From RGIG4034 sp045576455 (lineage in GTDB: Bacteria > Bacillota > Clostridia > Lachnospirales > Lachnospiraceae): a DNA stretch of 64,000 nt. The notes beneath the pieces were generated by a model that worked only from the letters and a program-made list of their open reading frames with translations, searched no databases and was not told the origin of the DNA. The stretch lies in contig JAZNGM010000022.1 of NCBI GenBank assembly GCA_045576455.1, forward strand, positions 1 to 64,000, read 5' to 3'. Below are positions 7,559-16,707 of this stretch, one piece after another. Position numbers and translations under genes: made by a program. The stretch's first letter is position 1. Each line of letters opens with the position of its first letter.

Positions 7559-9253
7559 ATGAAAAAGTTAGTTAGTGCTGTTTTGACAGTATTGCTGGTA
7601 TTCTCTTTTGGATTTACAAGCTATGCAGAAGAAGCAGAAGTTAAGAAGGCAAAGAAGAATACGGCGATAGTTGATTTAAGTAAAACATATCAGACCATAG
7701 AAGGTTTTGGTGCATCCTACACTTGGTATTCCGATTGGCTGACTAATATTAATGATAAAGAAACGGGTTATGACTGGATTTTTAATGATGCTGAGTTTAA
7801 TATTTTGCGTTTCAGGGATTTGAATGGCGTAAAAGGCGATGAGAAAAATATTCCGATAGAAGGGTATAAGGCATACAGTTCATACTATAATGCGGCAGTT
7901 GCAAGAGGAATTGATCCGATTGTCCTTGTAACAAGCTGGGGCCAGTATGACAGAAGTCTTCCATTTGTTGCGTTTAATGAAAAATCTGAAAAAGGATATT
8001 CATATTATACCCTTGCTAAGGATGAAAACGGAGAATACATGTATGATGAACTTGCGGCATTTTGTGTTCAGTCCATGCAGTATTTCTTTGACGCAGGAAT
8101 ACCGGTACATTATTTTTCTATTTCAAATGAGATAGAGTTGCAGGAGCTTCATAAGGATGAGCAGGGAAATGCCCGTAATGAAGCAGGCTTTTTCTTTGGA
8201 CCGGAAGAAACAGATGATTATTGTGCATATTATAAAGCACACTTGGCGGTATATGATGCCTTTAAGAAGGCATTCGGGGACAAAGCACCGAGCATTGTCG
8301 GCGCGGAAACCATGGCAGGAACCCCTTCCATAATGGATGCTTATCTTGCACCGCTTATTAAAGACCATCCTGAAAAATTGGATGTAGTAGCGCATCACTT
8401 ATACGGTACTTCTTTATCTGCTGCGAACTTCCAGGAGTTACAGAAGAATTACGCTGATTACAGATTGTGGCAGACAGAGTGGTATTCCAATGATTATATT
8501 GGTTTAGGCGATGTAATCCTTAATGAATTGATAAGCGAAAACCTGACCGCTTATTTATACTGGAATGGTGTATGGATTGAAGATAACGGCAACTGCCTTA
8601 TTGAGATTTCCACATGGGCACCGGACGCTGTGATTAAGCGTTTACCGGGACACTACATTATGATGCACTTCTCAAAATTTATTAAGAATGGTTATAAGAG
8701 AGTGGATGTAACGGAAGAACTCAGTTCAAAGGTAGGTGCATTCCTTTCACCTGATGAAAATGAGCTTGTAGTAGTAGTATCCAATAATTATGTAAAAGCA
8801 GACAATCTTTTTATTGACATAAACCGTGAGATAAAAGATTCTAAAGTTTACCGTTCAACTAAAACAACAGAAACCTATATGGAAGAGCTTGGTACATACG
8901 AACCGGGAATGAAAATACCGGCTATGACCCTTACTACCATAGTGTTGGAACTTGGCGATGAAATAGTGCCGGAAGTGGTTGAACCTGAAAAACCGGAAGT
9001 TACGGAACCGGAAGATACAAACAAGCCTGAAAACGCCGGACAGGATTCGACTGATATTACAGAACCGGGAACTACACAAGAACCGGAAGATACCGATTCA
9101 GAGGAAACGGCTGCTGATGTTGAAAATATGAATGGTAATAAAAATTCGGGAAATGATGAGCTGATATTTATTATCGTAGGAGTTGTTCTTGGCGTGGCAG
9201 TTATTGGCGGAAGCGTTGCGGTACTTATCATAAAGAGAAAAAAATCCAACTAA
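7559..9253 (+). CDS. Membrane-anchored GH30-family glycoside hydrolase
   Basis: An N-terminal signal peptide (residues 1-23, ending around SYA) leads into a glycoside hydrolase family 30 fold: the IEGFGASYTWYSDW start, the acid/base glutamate E191 in SISNE and the nucleophile E307 in WQTEW. Known GH30 bacterial enzymes cut glucuronoxylan or other beta-linked glycans; the W-rich active site fits that group but the substrate is inferred. After the catalytic part (to about residue 455) comes a Pro/Glu/Thr-rich linker (~470-520), one membrane helix (~529-553) and a KRKK tail, so the enzyme is tethered to the outer face of the membrane. There is no LPXTG sorting signal. A GGAGG site precedes the ATG. 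Confidence 0.85.
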   Translation: MKKLVSAVLTVLLVFSFGFTSYAEEAEVKKAKKNTAIVDLSKTYQTIEGFGASYTWYSDWLTNINDKETGYDWIFNDAEFNILRFRDLNGVKGDEKNIPIEGYKAYSSYYNAAVARGIDPIVLVTSWGQYDRSLPFVAFNEKSEKGYSYYTLAKDENGEYMYDELAAFCVQSMQYFFDAGIPVHYFSISNEIELQELHKDEQGNARNEAGFFFGPEETDDYCAYYKAHLAVYDAFKKAFGDKAPSIVGAETMAGTPSIMDAYLAPLIKDHPEKLDVVAHHLYGTSLSAANFQELQKNYADYRLWQTEWYSNDYIGLGDVILNELISENLTAYLYWNGVWIEDNGNCLIEISTWAPDAVIKRLPGHYIMMHFSKFIKNGYKRVDVTEELSSKVGAFLSPDENELVVVVSNNYVKADNLFIDINREIKDSKVYRSTKTTETYMEELGTYEPGMKIPAMTLTTIVLELGDEIVPEVVEPEKPEVTEPEDTNKPENAGQDSTDITEPGTTQEPEDTDSEETAADVENMNGNKNSGNDELIFIIVGVVLGVAVIGGSVAVLIIKRKKSN

Positions 9254-9284
9254 CAGATAGTAAAGCAGTAATATAATAATGAAC

Positions 9285-9318
9285 AGGCTGAGGACATAGC
9301 GCTTCCTCAGCCTTACTT
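9285..9318 (+). terminator. Hairpin after the GH30 gene
   Basis: A perfect 10-bp stem, AGGCTGAGGA/TCCTCAGCCT (9285-9294 with 9304-9313), follows the gene. The T-run after it is weak (TACTT), so termination may be partial. Confidence 0.6.
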
Positions 9319-9350
9319 ACATACAGAATATTTTTACATAGGGAGCTATT

Positions 9351-9872
9351 ATGGTTATTCTGATTAGCGGAACATCACATACGGGTAAGACGAATCTTTC
9401 CCAGCATTTAATTAATAAACTTCATTATCCTTGTCTTTCTATTGACCATCTTAAAATGGGACTCATCCGTAGCGGTTATATGGATATTACGGTTGAAGAA
9501 GATGAAAAACTGACTGCGTATATGTGGCCTATCTTAAGTAATATGATTAAGACAGCTATTGAAAATGACCAGCATATGATTATGGAAGGGTGTTATATTC
9601 CTTTTAACTGGAAGGATAGTTTTAGTAAGGAATATCTTGATAAGATTAAATATTGCTGCCTGATTATGTCTGAAGAATATATGGATACACATTTTGATGA
9701 TGTAAAAAAATACGGAAGTGTTATTGAAAACCGGGGAGAGGATGAATACTGCGATAAGGAAACTTTAAAAAAAGATAACGTATACAATTTAGAGATGTGC
9801 AGGCGCTATGGTCTTGATTATTTCCTTATTGATAAAGAATATGATATTAATAAAATGTTAGAGGTGTTTTAA
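9351..9872 (+). CDS. P-loop kinase-like protein
   Basis: Walker A at residues 7-14 (GTSHTGKT) is followed by LSIDHLKMGLIRSGY, the substrate-strand pattern of small kinases such as 2-phosphoglycerate kinase-like and AAA_33 proteins. At 173 residues it is the usual size. The phosphorylated substrate is unknown. It differs clearly from the P-loop protein at 3027. Its last base is shared with the start of the VOC gene (TAATG), so the two are translationally coupled and may act on the same small molecule. Confidence 0.65.
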   Translation: MVILISGTSHTGKTNLSQHLINKLHYPCLSIDHLKMGLIRSGYMDITVEEDEKLTAYMWPILSNMIKTAIENDQHMIMEGCYIPFNWKDSFSKEYLDKIKYCCLIMSEEYMDTHFDDVKKYGSVIENRGEDEYCDKETLKKDNVYNLEMCRRYGLDYFLIDKEYDINKMLEVF

Positions 9873-10237
9873 TGCGGCTGAAAAATATATTAATTGTAGT
9901 AAATGATATAGAAAAATCCATCCGGTTTTATAAAGAATTATTTGGACTCGAGGTGCTTCTTGATAATGACGGCAATGTAATTATGACAGAAGGTCTTGTG
10001 TTGCAGGATGCAACGATATGGAAGAATTTTATTAACCGGGACGTTGTATTTAATAACAATGCTTCGGAGCTGTATTTTGAAGAACGTGATATTGAAGGAT
10101 TTCAGAAGAAATTGGAATTGTATGATGAACCGGTTGTATATGTGAACCGGTTAATGGAACATTTCTGGGGACAGAAGGTAATCCGTTTTTATGATCCGGA
10201 TGGAAATCTGATTGAGGTGGGAACGCCGATGCGGTAA
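9872..10237 (+). CDS. VOC/glyoxalase-fold protein
   Basis: This 121-residue protein has both beta-alpha-beta-beta-beta modules of the vicinal oxygen chelate fold: MRLKNILIVVNDIEKSIRFY at the start and IRFYDPDGNLIEVG at the end, with a terminal glutamate that is a typical metal ligand. The first module lacks the usual early histidine, so metal binding is uncertain. Members include glyoxalase I, dioxygenases and antibiotic-binding proteins; the function here is open. It is coupled to the kinase upstream. Confidence 0.8.
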   Translation: MRLKNILIVVNDIEKSIRFYKELFGLEVLLDNDGNVIMTEGLVLQDATIWKNFINRDVVFNNNASELYFEERDIEGFQKKLELYDEPVVYVNRLMEHFWGQKVIRFYDPDGNLIEVGTPMR

Positions 10238-10265
10238 AAATAAATGCAAGGGAGATAATATAAAA

Positions 10266-11414
10266 ATGTTTGTTATTTCGATTCTGTTTATTTTGGCATT
10301 ATTATGTGCCGTGAATTACTATATTGCGAGAAACCTTTACAAGGGAATTAAGGCAAAGTTTCAGGGGGTCAAATTCTGGATTTTATTAGTGTTTTTTGCG
10401 GTTATGACAGTAATAATGCTTTCGGGATTCCTTTGTGCATCCCTATCCATTCCGGTTTTTGTTAAAGATTTACTGGGAATTACAGGAGCCTGCTGGATGG
10501 GAGCTTTTCTGTATTTGCTCTTTTATACGGTACAGGCAGATGTATTTACGTTGGTATGCCGTTTATTTAAACTTAAATTTATAAAGCATTCACTATATAG
10601 GTTTATTTTATCCGTTGTAATAGTGGTATGTACTATATTGACTTCAGCTTATGGAATATATCATGCCCGTGATATAAAACATGTTTCATATGAGATTGAG
10701 CTTACAGACAAGGTCGATGTTTCAGATATGAATATTGTTATGATAAGCGACGTGCATTTAGGCGCAGTAGGGTCCGAATCAAGACTTGAAGAGATTGTGA
10801 ATGAGATAAATAATCTTAAACCTGATATTGTTTGTATTGCGGGAGATTTTTTTGATACCGATTTCCGTGCTATCAGAAATACTGAAAAGGCAGCAGAAAC
10901 GTTGCAAAAAATAGATGCGACATATGGAACATATGCCTGTCTTGGGAATCATGATGCCGGAAGTACGGCAGAGGATATGCTTACCTTTTTGGAGGAAAGT
11001 AATATTACGGCACTTACGGATGAATATGTAATTATTGATGAAAGACTTGTACTAATCGGCAGACTGGATGCTTCCCCTATAGGAACATATGGTTATGCAG
11101 AAAGAAAAGCATTATCGTCTTTTTATCAATGTGAAGATGAAACACTTCCGGTTATTGTCCTTGACCATAATCCGATTGAAGTAGATTCCTATGCTGATGA
11201 AGCAGATTTAATTTTATCGGGGCATACACATCGCGGACAACTTTTTCCGGCTGAAATATTAACCAATCTTATGTTCACGGTTGATTACGGATATTATCAA
11301 AAGAATGAAAACAGTCCGCATGTAATAGTTACCTCAGGTATCGGCTATTGGGGAATCCCGATGAGAGTGGGAACGGATTCGGAAATTGTAAGTATAAAAA
11401 TAAATTGTAAATAA
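10266..11414 (+). CDS. Membrane-anchored metallophosphoesterase (YkuE/YaeI-like)
   Basis: About 140 N-terminal residues contain four hydrophobic helices, followed by a calcineurin-like phosphoesterase domain with all metal motifs: D162-x-H164 (SDVHLG), GDFFD, GNHD and GHTHRG. Homologues act on phospholipid head groups or lipid intermediates at the membrane; the substrate here is not known. The ATG at 10266 follows GGGAGA at 10 bases and gives a 382-residue protein; an upstream frame overlapping the VOC gene lacks a ribosome binding site. It is likely in one transcript with the kinase and VOC genes. Confidence 0.8.
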   Translation: MFVISILFILALLCAVNYYIARNLYKGIKAKFQGVKFWILLVFFAVMTVIMLSGFLCASLSIPVFVKDLLGITGACWMGAFLYLLFYTVQADVFTLVCRLFKLKFIKHSLYRFILSVVIVVCTILTSAYGIYHARDIKHVSYEIELTDKVDVSDMNIVMISDVHLGAVGSESRLEEIVNEINNLKPDIVCIAGDFFDTDFRAIRNTEKAAETLQKIDATYGTYACLGNHDAGSTAEDMLTFLEESNITALTDEYVIIDERLVLIGRLDASPIGTYGYAERKALSSFYQCEDETLPVIVLDHNPIEVDSYADEADLILSGHTHRGQLFPAEILTNLMFTVDYGYYQKNENSPHVIVTSGIGYWGIPMRVGTDSEIVSIKINCK

Positions 11415-11443
11415 ATTATAATGGGAATATGGAGGGTTTATAC

Positions 11444-12532
11444 ATGGAAAATACAATGGTAAAGGTGGATTCACCCATCAAAATAGGAAGTCATACACTT
11501 CGTAACAGAATAACATTTGCCCCAACAGTAAAATTTGATTTTACGGACGATTCGGGTAAAGCCAATGAAAAACTTATTTCGCATTATGTGGAACGTGCAA
11601 AAGGCGGTACCGGCTTAATTTGCGTGGAAGCAACTGCGGTTACACCGGGAGGAAGATTCTGCAAGACGCATATGGGGCTTTGGGAAGATGGACAGATTGA
11701 TGGTCATAAGGCTATAACAGAAGGCTGCCACAAGTATGGCGCGGTAGTAATAATTCAGCTTAATCATACAGGATACACCGCAAATCCTGAATGCGGTCCG
11801 GCTATTGGTCCTTCTGCAATTAAAAGAAACAGTTTCCGGGGTGAGTATACAACTATCGAAATGAGTCTTGATGAAATACATGAAATGCAGCAGGCATTTA
11901 TTGACGCAGCCGTAAGGGCACAGAAGGCCGGCTACGACGGCGTTCAGTTACACGGATGCCATGGCTATCTTATCAACCAGTTTATGGCACCGTCTGCGAA
12001 CTTAAGGACAGATGAATATGGTGGAAGCGTAGAAAACAGAGCAAGATTTTGTAGTGAGATAATCCGGAAAATACGGGAACTTTGCGGACCGGATTTCCTT
12101 ATTTCCGTGCGTACATCCGGTTATGACAATGACGTAAATGATGCCATCATGGTGGCAGAAGAATATGTAAAAGCCGGTTGTGAATACCTTCAGGTGTCTA
12201 ACGGTCTTACTTCTCTTGAAACCCTGAAACCGTTCCATGATGAGAAAGTGTCAGATATCCAAAGCCTGGGTGCATACTTTAAGGAACATTTTAACGGACG
12301 TATTCCGGTTTCCTGCGTAGGGGGTCTTAATGAGCCGGTGCAGATTAATTATCTTATTGAGAACGGATATGTGGATACGGTCGATGTGGCAAGAGCTATA
12401 TTGGCAGACCCGGATTTTGCCAATGCCGTTATTAATGATACAAGCTATACTAAGTGTTTTGGCTGTAAGGCGTGCCAGTTTGGTCCTTTTACGCAACATA
12501 AATGCCCGGCAGAAATGAAACGTCAGGCATAG
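11444..12532 (+). CDS. NADH:flavin oxidoreductase, old yellow enzyme family
   Basis: A TIM-barrel FMN enzyme of the OYE family: LRNRITFAPT at the N-terminus, QLNHTG, the GYDGVQLHGCHGYLINQF motif with H-x-x-H active-site histidines, and EYGGSVENRARF. The C-terminus ends in KCFGCKACQ...HKC, resembling the cysteine cluster region of larger 2,4-dienoyl-CoA reductase-type proteins, but the chain stops at 362 residues, so the FAD/NAD(P) domains of those enzymes are absent. The ATG at 11444 is chosen because GGAGGG lies 7 bases upstream. It probably reduces an activated double bond; the substrate is unknown. Confidence 0.85.
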   Translation: MENTMVKVDSPIKIGSHTLRNRITFAPTVKFDFTDDSGKANEKLISHYVERAKGGTGLICVEATAVTPGGRFCKTHMGLWEDGQIDGHKAITEGCHKYGAVVIIQLNHTGYTANPECGPAIGPSAIKRNSFRGEYTTIEMSLDEIHEMQQAFIDAAVRAQKAGYDGVQLHGCHGYLINQFMAPSANLRTDEYGGSVENRARFCSEIIRKIRELCGPDFLISVRTSGYDNDVNDAIMVAEEYVKAGCEYLQVSNGLTSLETLKPFHDEKVSDIQSLGAYFKEHFNGRIPVSCVGGLNEPVQINYLIENGYVDTVDVARAILADPDFANAVINDTSYTKCFGCKACQFGPFTQHKCPAEMKRQA

Positions 12533-12551
12533 AACGAAAACGAGGTTTTTT

Positions 12552-13265
12552 ATGGGAAGAATTATTGCGATAGCTGCCGGTGACTTGGCATCCAATCAAA
12601 AAATAAATGAATATGCGGTAAAGCTGATAGAAGGTACCGCCAAGAGAGTATTGTTTATCGGGACTGCAAGTCATGACGCCGAAGGATATATTGATAGTAT
12701 AACAGAGGTGTTTTCAGGGCTTGGATGTAAGGTTGATGCGTTAACGTTGACAACGAATACATACGCTGCCGGGGAACTTCAGGAAAAAGTATTTCATGCA
12801 GACCTTATATATGTCGGTGGCGGAGATACAATTTTTATGATGAATTCATGGAAAGAGTGCGGTCTGGATGAGCTGCTTAAGAAGGTATATGATACAGATA
12901 GTGCCCTGCTTATGGGTATCAGTGCCGGTGCAATATGTTGGTTTAATTGCGGTTGCACAGACAGTGAACTTGCAGTAATTAAGGAAGGTTTTAAGTATGG
13001 CTGGGCAGAAAACATGCTTAATATACATGAATTTGCTTATTGTCCGCATTATGAAGACCGGATTTCGGATTTTGACGGATTGATGCAGGAAAAAGATATA
13101 GCAGGTCTTGCTATGGAAAGCGACACGGCTTTTGTGGAAAATAACGGTGAAATCTATTATATAAAGAGTAATGCCGCTTCAAAAGCCTATTACATTATGA
13201 AAGAAAACGGGACACTAAAGAAAGAAGAAATTGCTATACAGCTTGTGTCCGGTTGCGGAAAATAA
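12552..13265 (+). CDS. Peptidase S51 family protein (dipeptidase E-like)
   Basis: The nucleophile elbow GISAGAICWF with S124, an upstream YVGGGDTIFM strand and a downstream HY/ED region match family S51, which includes alpha-aspartyl dipeptidase and cyanophycinase-like enzymes. The 237-residue length is normal and no signal peptide is present. It may split dipeptides or a related amide bond. It follows the flavoenzyme by 19 bases and precedes the kinase-like gene by 3 bases, so the three form an operon. Confidence 0.8.
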   Translation: MGRIIAIAAGDLASNQKINEYAVKLIEGTAKRVLFIGTASHDAEGYIDSITEVFSGLGCKVDALTLTTNTYAAGELQEKVFHADLIYVGGGDTIFMMNSWKECGLDELLKKVYDTDSALLMGISAGAICWFNCGCTDSELAVIKEGFKYGWAENMLNIHEFAYCPHYEDRISDFDGLMQEKDIAGLAMESDTAFVENNGEIYYIKSNAASKAYYIMKENGTLKKEEIAIQLVSGCGK

Positions 13266-13268
13266 ATT

Positions 13269-13949
13269 ATGCAGAAAAAGAAAATAGAAATTAATATCAA
13301 TGATTTTCCAAGTGAAATTCATGATTTCCTTAAGGAAACGGACGTATATGATTCCAGTTCCAATCCTGAAATGAAAGTGTACTACAGTGATTTGGGTTAT
13401 TATATAAAGACCGCTGAAAAGGGTCAGCTTACCATGGAAGCAAAAATGACCCGTTTATTTAATACTATGGGGATCGGTGCGGAAGTTGTTTCCCATTTAT
13501 CCCTTGATAAAGATTACATGGTAACAAAACGGGCAAGAGGAGAAAATTGTTTTAATTACCTTAATAATCCGGAGCGTTTGTGTGAAGAACTGGCTAAAGC
13601 CATGAAGCTGTTGCATAGTAAGCCTATCGGAAATGTTCCGGTATCCCTTGCAATGGAATTATATGATAATTCACAGTACAGCCATCTTCTTAAGAAAGAT
13701 ACTTTTATTCATGGAGATTTTTGTCTTCCCAATATATTGCTGGATGATTGGACGTTTAGCACGTTTATTGATTTGGGATTGGCAGGAGTGGGTGACAGAC
13801 ATATAGATATTTACTGGGTTCTGTGGTCACTTAACTATAATCTGAAAACCGATAAGTATACGGACTACTTTTTAGATTTGTACGGGAAAGAAAATTTTGA
13901 CAGGAAAATCTTAAAGATAGTAGCCGAAATGGAAGATATGTGTAGATAG
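13269..13949 (+). CDS. Aminoglycoside phosphotransferase-like kinase
   Basis: The catalytic loop HGDFCLPNILLD (H148, D150, N155) and the metal-binding D168 in FIDLG are those of the APH(3')-like fold, and the protein starts with the family's nucleotide-binding lobe (VYYSDLGYYIKT). At 226 residues it is about 35 shorter than known kanamycin kinases, mostly in the C-terminal lobe. Chromosomal relatives are often not resistance enzymes and may phosphorylate other small molecules. I therefore call only the fold. It ends the OYE-S51 operon and is followed by a terminator. Confidence 0.7.
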   Translation: MQKKKIEININDFPSEIHDFLKETDVYDSSSNPEMKVYYSDLGYYIKTAEKGQLTMEAKMTRLFNTMGIGAEVVSHLSLDKDYMVTKRARGENCFNYLNNPERLCEELAKAMKLLHSKPIGNVPVSLAMELYDNSQYSHLLKKDTFIHGDFCLPNILLDDWTFSTFIDLGLAGVGDRHIDIYWVLWSLNYNLKTDKYTDYFLDLYGKENFDRKILKIVAEMEDMCR

Positions 13950-13962
13950 AAAAGGTTAAAAA

Positions 13963-14002
13963 AATAATGGCACCGGATATGTTCTGTACCGGCGCCATTA
14001 TT
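13963..14002. terminator. Bidirectional terminator
   Basis: AATAATGGC (13963-13971) pairs with GCCATTATT (13994-14002), with an inner ACCGG/CCGG stem. A-rich and T-rich flanks suit termination of both the plus-strand APH-like gene and the minus-strand ABC operon. Confidence 0.75.
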
Positions 14003-14017
14003 TGTTTGTGCTGTTTT

Positions 14018-14815
14018 TTATGATCCGCTTGATTTATAGTGCCGTACCCCGAATTTCCACAATAACATGGCGGGTATTAAGAAAAGGCATGCCGCAAGAG
14101 GAATAAAGATAAGGTACCAATTGCTGCGGTGTTCCAATATATACAATAGCGGATAAAACTGGACAAGTGCATAGGGGATAATAAAGGTGGTGAATAAAAG
14201 CATTTTTTTGCCGTAAATACTGAACGGATACTTGCCGAATTCCCTTGCGCCATCTGTAAATACATTCATAAATTCCAAGCCTTCCAAGGTAAAAAAACAT
14301 AGGGCGGCATAGATTATGAATAATCCGCTAAAAAGGGCAGTACCGCCGATAAGCATGAATATTATGGTAAGTATTTTGGTAAAACTCCATGTTACATCAC
14401 AGTATGCAATTCCATATATAAACATGATGACAGCCTGCAGCATACGTCCCAGCCGGGTTAATTCAAATTTAGAGCCAAGCACCTGCAATATTTCTCCTTG
14501 AGGACGGACCAATATCCGATCAAATTCCCCGTTTCTTACAATCCCAGAAAAGGAATCAAAGCCACGTACCACCATCTCTGCAATGGAAAATTCTAAAAGC
14601 ATAATGGAAAAACAAAGCAACACTTCGCTATAAGTAAAACCTTTCACATTTGAGAATCTCTGAAACATAAAAAATATGCCTAAGAAAACGTTAAAGGATA
14701 CCAAAAACTGTCCGATGGAAGTGAGCAGGAAAGAGGTTTTGTACTGCATCATGGATTTTACGTTTATGGAAACATAATGCATATATAGTTTTATTGATTT
14801 TTTTATTCTTGTCAT
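14018..14815 (-). CDS. ABC-2 type exporter permease (DUF990-like)
   Basis: A 265-residue membrane protein with six hydrophobic segments and no ATPase motif. It resembles the ABC2_membrane_6 (DUF990) permeases that occur in pairs behind a DrrA/Nat-type ATPase. The central FDRILVRPQGEILQVLG stretch is typical of that family. It is the last gene of a three-gene minus-strand operon, 4 bases after the sister permease. The exported compound is unknown. Confidence 0.8.
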   Translation of the reverse strand: MTRIKKSIKLYMHYVSINVKSMMQYKTSFLLTSIGQFLVSFNVFLGIFFMFQRFSNVKGFTYSEVLLCFSIMLLEFSIAEMVVRGFDSFSGIVRNGEFDRILVRPQGEILQVLGSKFELTRLGRMLQAVIMFIYGIAYCDVTWSFTKILTIIFMLIGGTALFSGLFIIYAALCFFTLEGLEFMNVFTDGAREFGKYPFSIYGKKMLLFTTFIIPYALVQFYPLLYILEHRSNWYLIFIPLAACLFLIPAMLLWKFGVRHYKSSGS

Positions 14816-14819
14816 ACCA

Positions 14820-15623
14820 TCAACCTCCTTGTACGGATACTTTTTTCTCAGCCTTTAAGCACAATAACTTGCCGACAGCTGTGATGATAATTAACCAGAA
14901 AAGCTGCAGGATAATAGCTTTTAGCATTCCGGCATTATTAAGGCTTCCGCTGTATACTAAGAGTGCTACATTTTGCATGGAAGCAAACGGAAGCAATTCA
15001 AGAATCCGTTTAACCGGTTCCGGAAAAAAAGGCAAAGGAATAATTCCGCCTGCCAGGAATTCCACGGCAGACATAAACAGTATTCTCAGTCCTTGTGGTG
15101 AAATCGTAAAAAATGTAAGTACATAAACAAGCATACAAAAAGATACGGTTACGGCAAGGCCCAAAATCAGGGTAATCAAAAACAGTATAAAATGAATTGG
15201 ACTTTTGGGCGCACAAAGGCCATAAGGAGCCGGTACAAAAGCGGCTACCACCAATATCGGAAAACAACGTAAGACGGCACGGGCAAGCCTGTTTGCGATG
15301 CTTCTTGAATACCACATGTTATAAATGCTGATTGGGCGGCACAATTCATAAGCGATATTGCCACTGACAATGGAATCAAATATTTCATTTTCCATCATCC
15401 AAACCGCAAAAAAGGCAAGGAATGCCTGTTGTAACCATATGTATGAGGAAGTTGCAGTAAACTGCATAGGAAACATGGCAGCATCGGTATTATAAAAAGC
15501 ATCAAATATCATGATTTGCATGAAACCCCAGAAAAACTGTGTAACAACACCTGCAAGGGCCGCTGTCCTGTATTGTAATCCGGTTGTGAAACGTAAACGG
15601 AAAAAGGATATATATTTTTTCAT
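14820..15623 (-). CDS. ABC-2 type exporter permease
   Basis: Six predicted membrane helices in 267 residues, with the IVSGNIAYELCRPISIYNMW motif that parallels the FDRILVRPQGE region of the next permease. The two proteins are distant paralogues and probably form the heterodimeric membrane part of the exporter. It starts 11 bases after the ATPase gene ends, consistent with one transcript. Confidence 0.8.
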   Translation of the reverse strand: MKKYISFFRLRFTTGLQYRTAALAGVVTQFFWGFMQIMIFDAFYNTDAAMFPMQFTATSSYIWLQQAFLAFFAVWMMENEIFDSIVSGNIAYELCRPISIYNMWYSRSIANRLARAVLRCFPILVVAAFVPAPYGLCAPKSPIHFILFLITLILGLAVTVSFCMLVYVLTFFTISPQGLRILFMSAVEFLAGGIIPLPFFPEPVKRILELLPFASMQNVALLVYSGSLNNAGMLKAIILQLFWLIIITAVGKLLCLKAEKKVSVQGG

Positions 15624-15634
15624 GGCATATCCTC

Positions 15635-16423
15635 CTATATATCGTATGTACGGTATAACTCAGCTACAGTTTCGTCGATACTGTTGTCCCCGTTTTTTAT
15701 GTCGTCTAAGGTGCCGTCTATCAGTATCTGACCTTTTCCTATCAGGATAATACGGTTTGTTAACGCTTCAATGTCCTGCATATCATGGGTAGTTAGGATT
15801 ACGGTTGTTTTGTGAATCCTGTTTTGCTTAAGGATAAAATCTCTTACAGCAAGCTTTGAAACGGCATCAAGACCGATGGTTGGTTCGTCAAGGAAAAGAA
15901 TTCTTGGGCTGTGTAACAAAGATGCTGCAATTTCACATCTCATTCTCTGACCTAATGATAACTGGCGTGTCGGGGTGCGCAGTAATTCCTTAAGATTCAA
16001 TAATTCGGTTAGTTCTTCAAGATTATTATTGTATTTGGGAGTAGAAATAGAGTAGATATCCTTTAGTAATTCAAAGGAATCTATAACGGGAACATCCCAC
16101 CACAATTGGGAGCGTTGTCCGAAAACAACACCAATCTCTTTTACGTGCTCGATTCTGTTTTTGTATGGAATGCGTCCGTCAATCAGAACCGTACCGCTGT
16201 CGGGGGTTAATATTCCGCTTAGAATTTTGATTGTGGAGCTTTTTCCGGCTCCGTTTGGACCGATGTAACCTACCATTTCACCGTCGTTAATGGTAAAGCT
16301 GACATCATTAAGTGCGTGAATGGTTTCATATTCACGGCGAAAAAGTGCTTTGAAGGCTTCTCCTAAGCCTGCGTTTCTTTTTGCAATCTTGTACGATTTG
16401 CACACATGTTCCATCGTAATCAT
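15635..16423 (-). CDS. ABC exporter ATP-binding protein
   Basis: All nucleotide-binding motifs are present: Walker A GPNGAGKSS, the signature LSLGQRMRCE, Walker B RILFLDEP and a switch histidine in LTTHDM. It belongs to the ABC-2/DrrA-NatA type that powers export. It has 262 residues, shorter than DrrA because the C-terminal regulatory extension is absent. GGAGGAC precedes the start. It is the first gene of the operon; the inverted repeat at 16476-16497 lies 53 bases upstream and may be its operator. Confidence 0.9.
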   Translation of the reverse strand: MITMEHVCKSYKIAKRNAGLGEAFKALFRREYETIHALNDVSFTINDGEMVGYIGPNGAGKSSTIKILSGILTPDSGTVLIDGRIPYKNRIEHVKEIGVVFGQRSQLWWDVPVIDSFELLKDIYSISTPKYNNNLEELTELLNLKELLRTPTRQLSLGQRMRCEIAASLLHSPRILFLDEPTIGLDAVSKLAVRDFILKQNRIHKTTVILTTHDMQDIEALTNRIILIGKGQILIDGTLDDIKNGDNSIDETVAELYRTYDI

Positions 16424-16475
16424 TTTTGCGTCCTCCTGGTAGTTATATTTTCATATCTTGCCAAGTCGGTCTGGT

Positions 16476-16497
16476 TTAGTTGGATTTTGCCAACTAA
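16476..16497. promoter_or_regulatory. Inverted repeat, candidate operator
   Basis: TTAGTTGG, six bases, CCAACTAA: a perfect 8-bp dyad in the 284-bp gap between the divergent exporter and pseudokinase genes. It has no T-run and lies upstream of both starts, which favours a protein-binding site over a terminator. No dedicated regulator gene adjoins. Confidence 0.45.
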
Positions 16498-16616
16498 TAC
16501 CGAAGGTAAAATATTAAGTTGCCCTGCATAAAGCAAGGGAAAATCATTCTAACACATGTATTATAATATTTCAACCGTAAAAATGTGGATAATTCAAAGA
16601 AATATGAGATATTTTG

Positions 16617-16645
16617 TTGAGTGTAATGCGAATTTATAGTACAAT
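16617..16645 (+). promoter_or_regulatory. Candidate promoter of the pseudokinase gene
   Basis: TTGAGT (16617-16622) and TACAAT (16640-16645) with a 17-bp spacer, 62 bases before the ATG at 16708. Confidence 0.55.
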
Positions 16646-16707
16646 TTATATATATTTTCCTTTTGTATCCGTAAGAAGATGGTTTGCATTCAAGACGGAG
16701 GTGCATA

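Noticed and set aside
8875..9249. 124-residue minus-strand gene rich in serine
   Set aside because: It mirrors the repetitive Pro/Glu linker codons of the GH30 gene and has no ribosome binding site.
14018..16423. Viologen or daunorubicin exporter by name
   Set aside because: The genes fit the general DrrA/DUF990 family but nothing in the sequence fixes a substrate.
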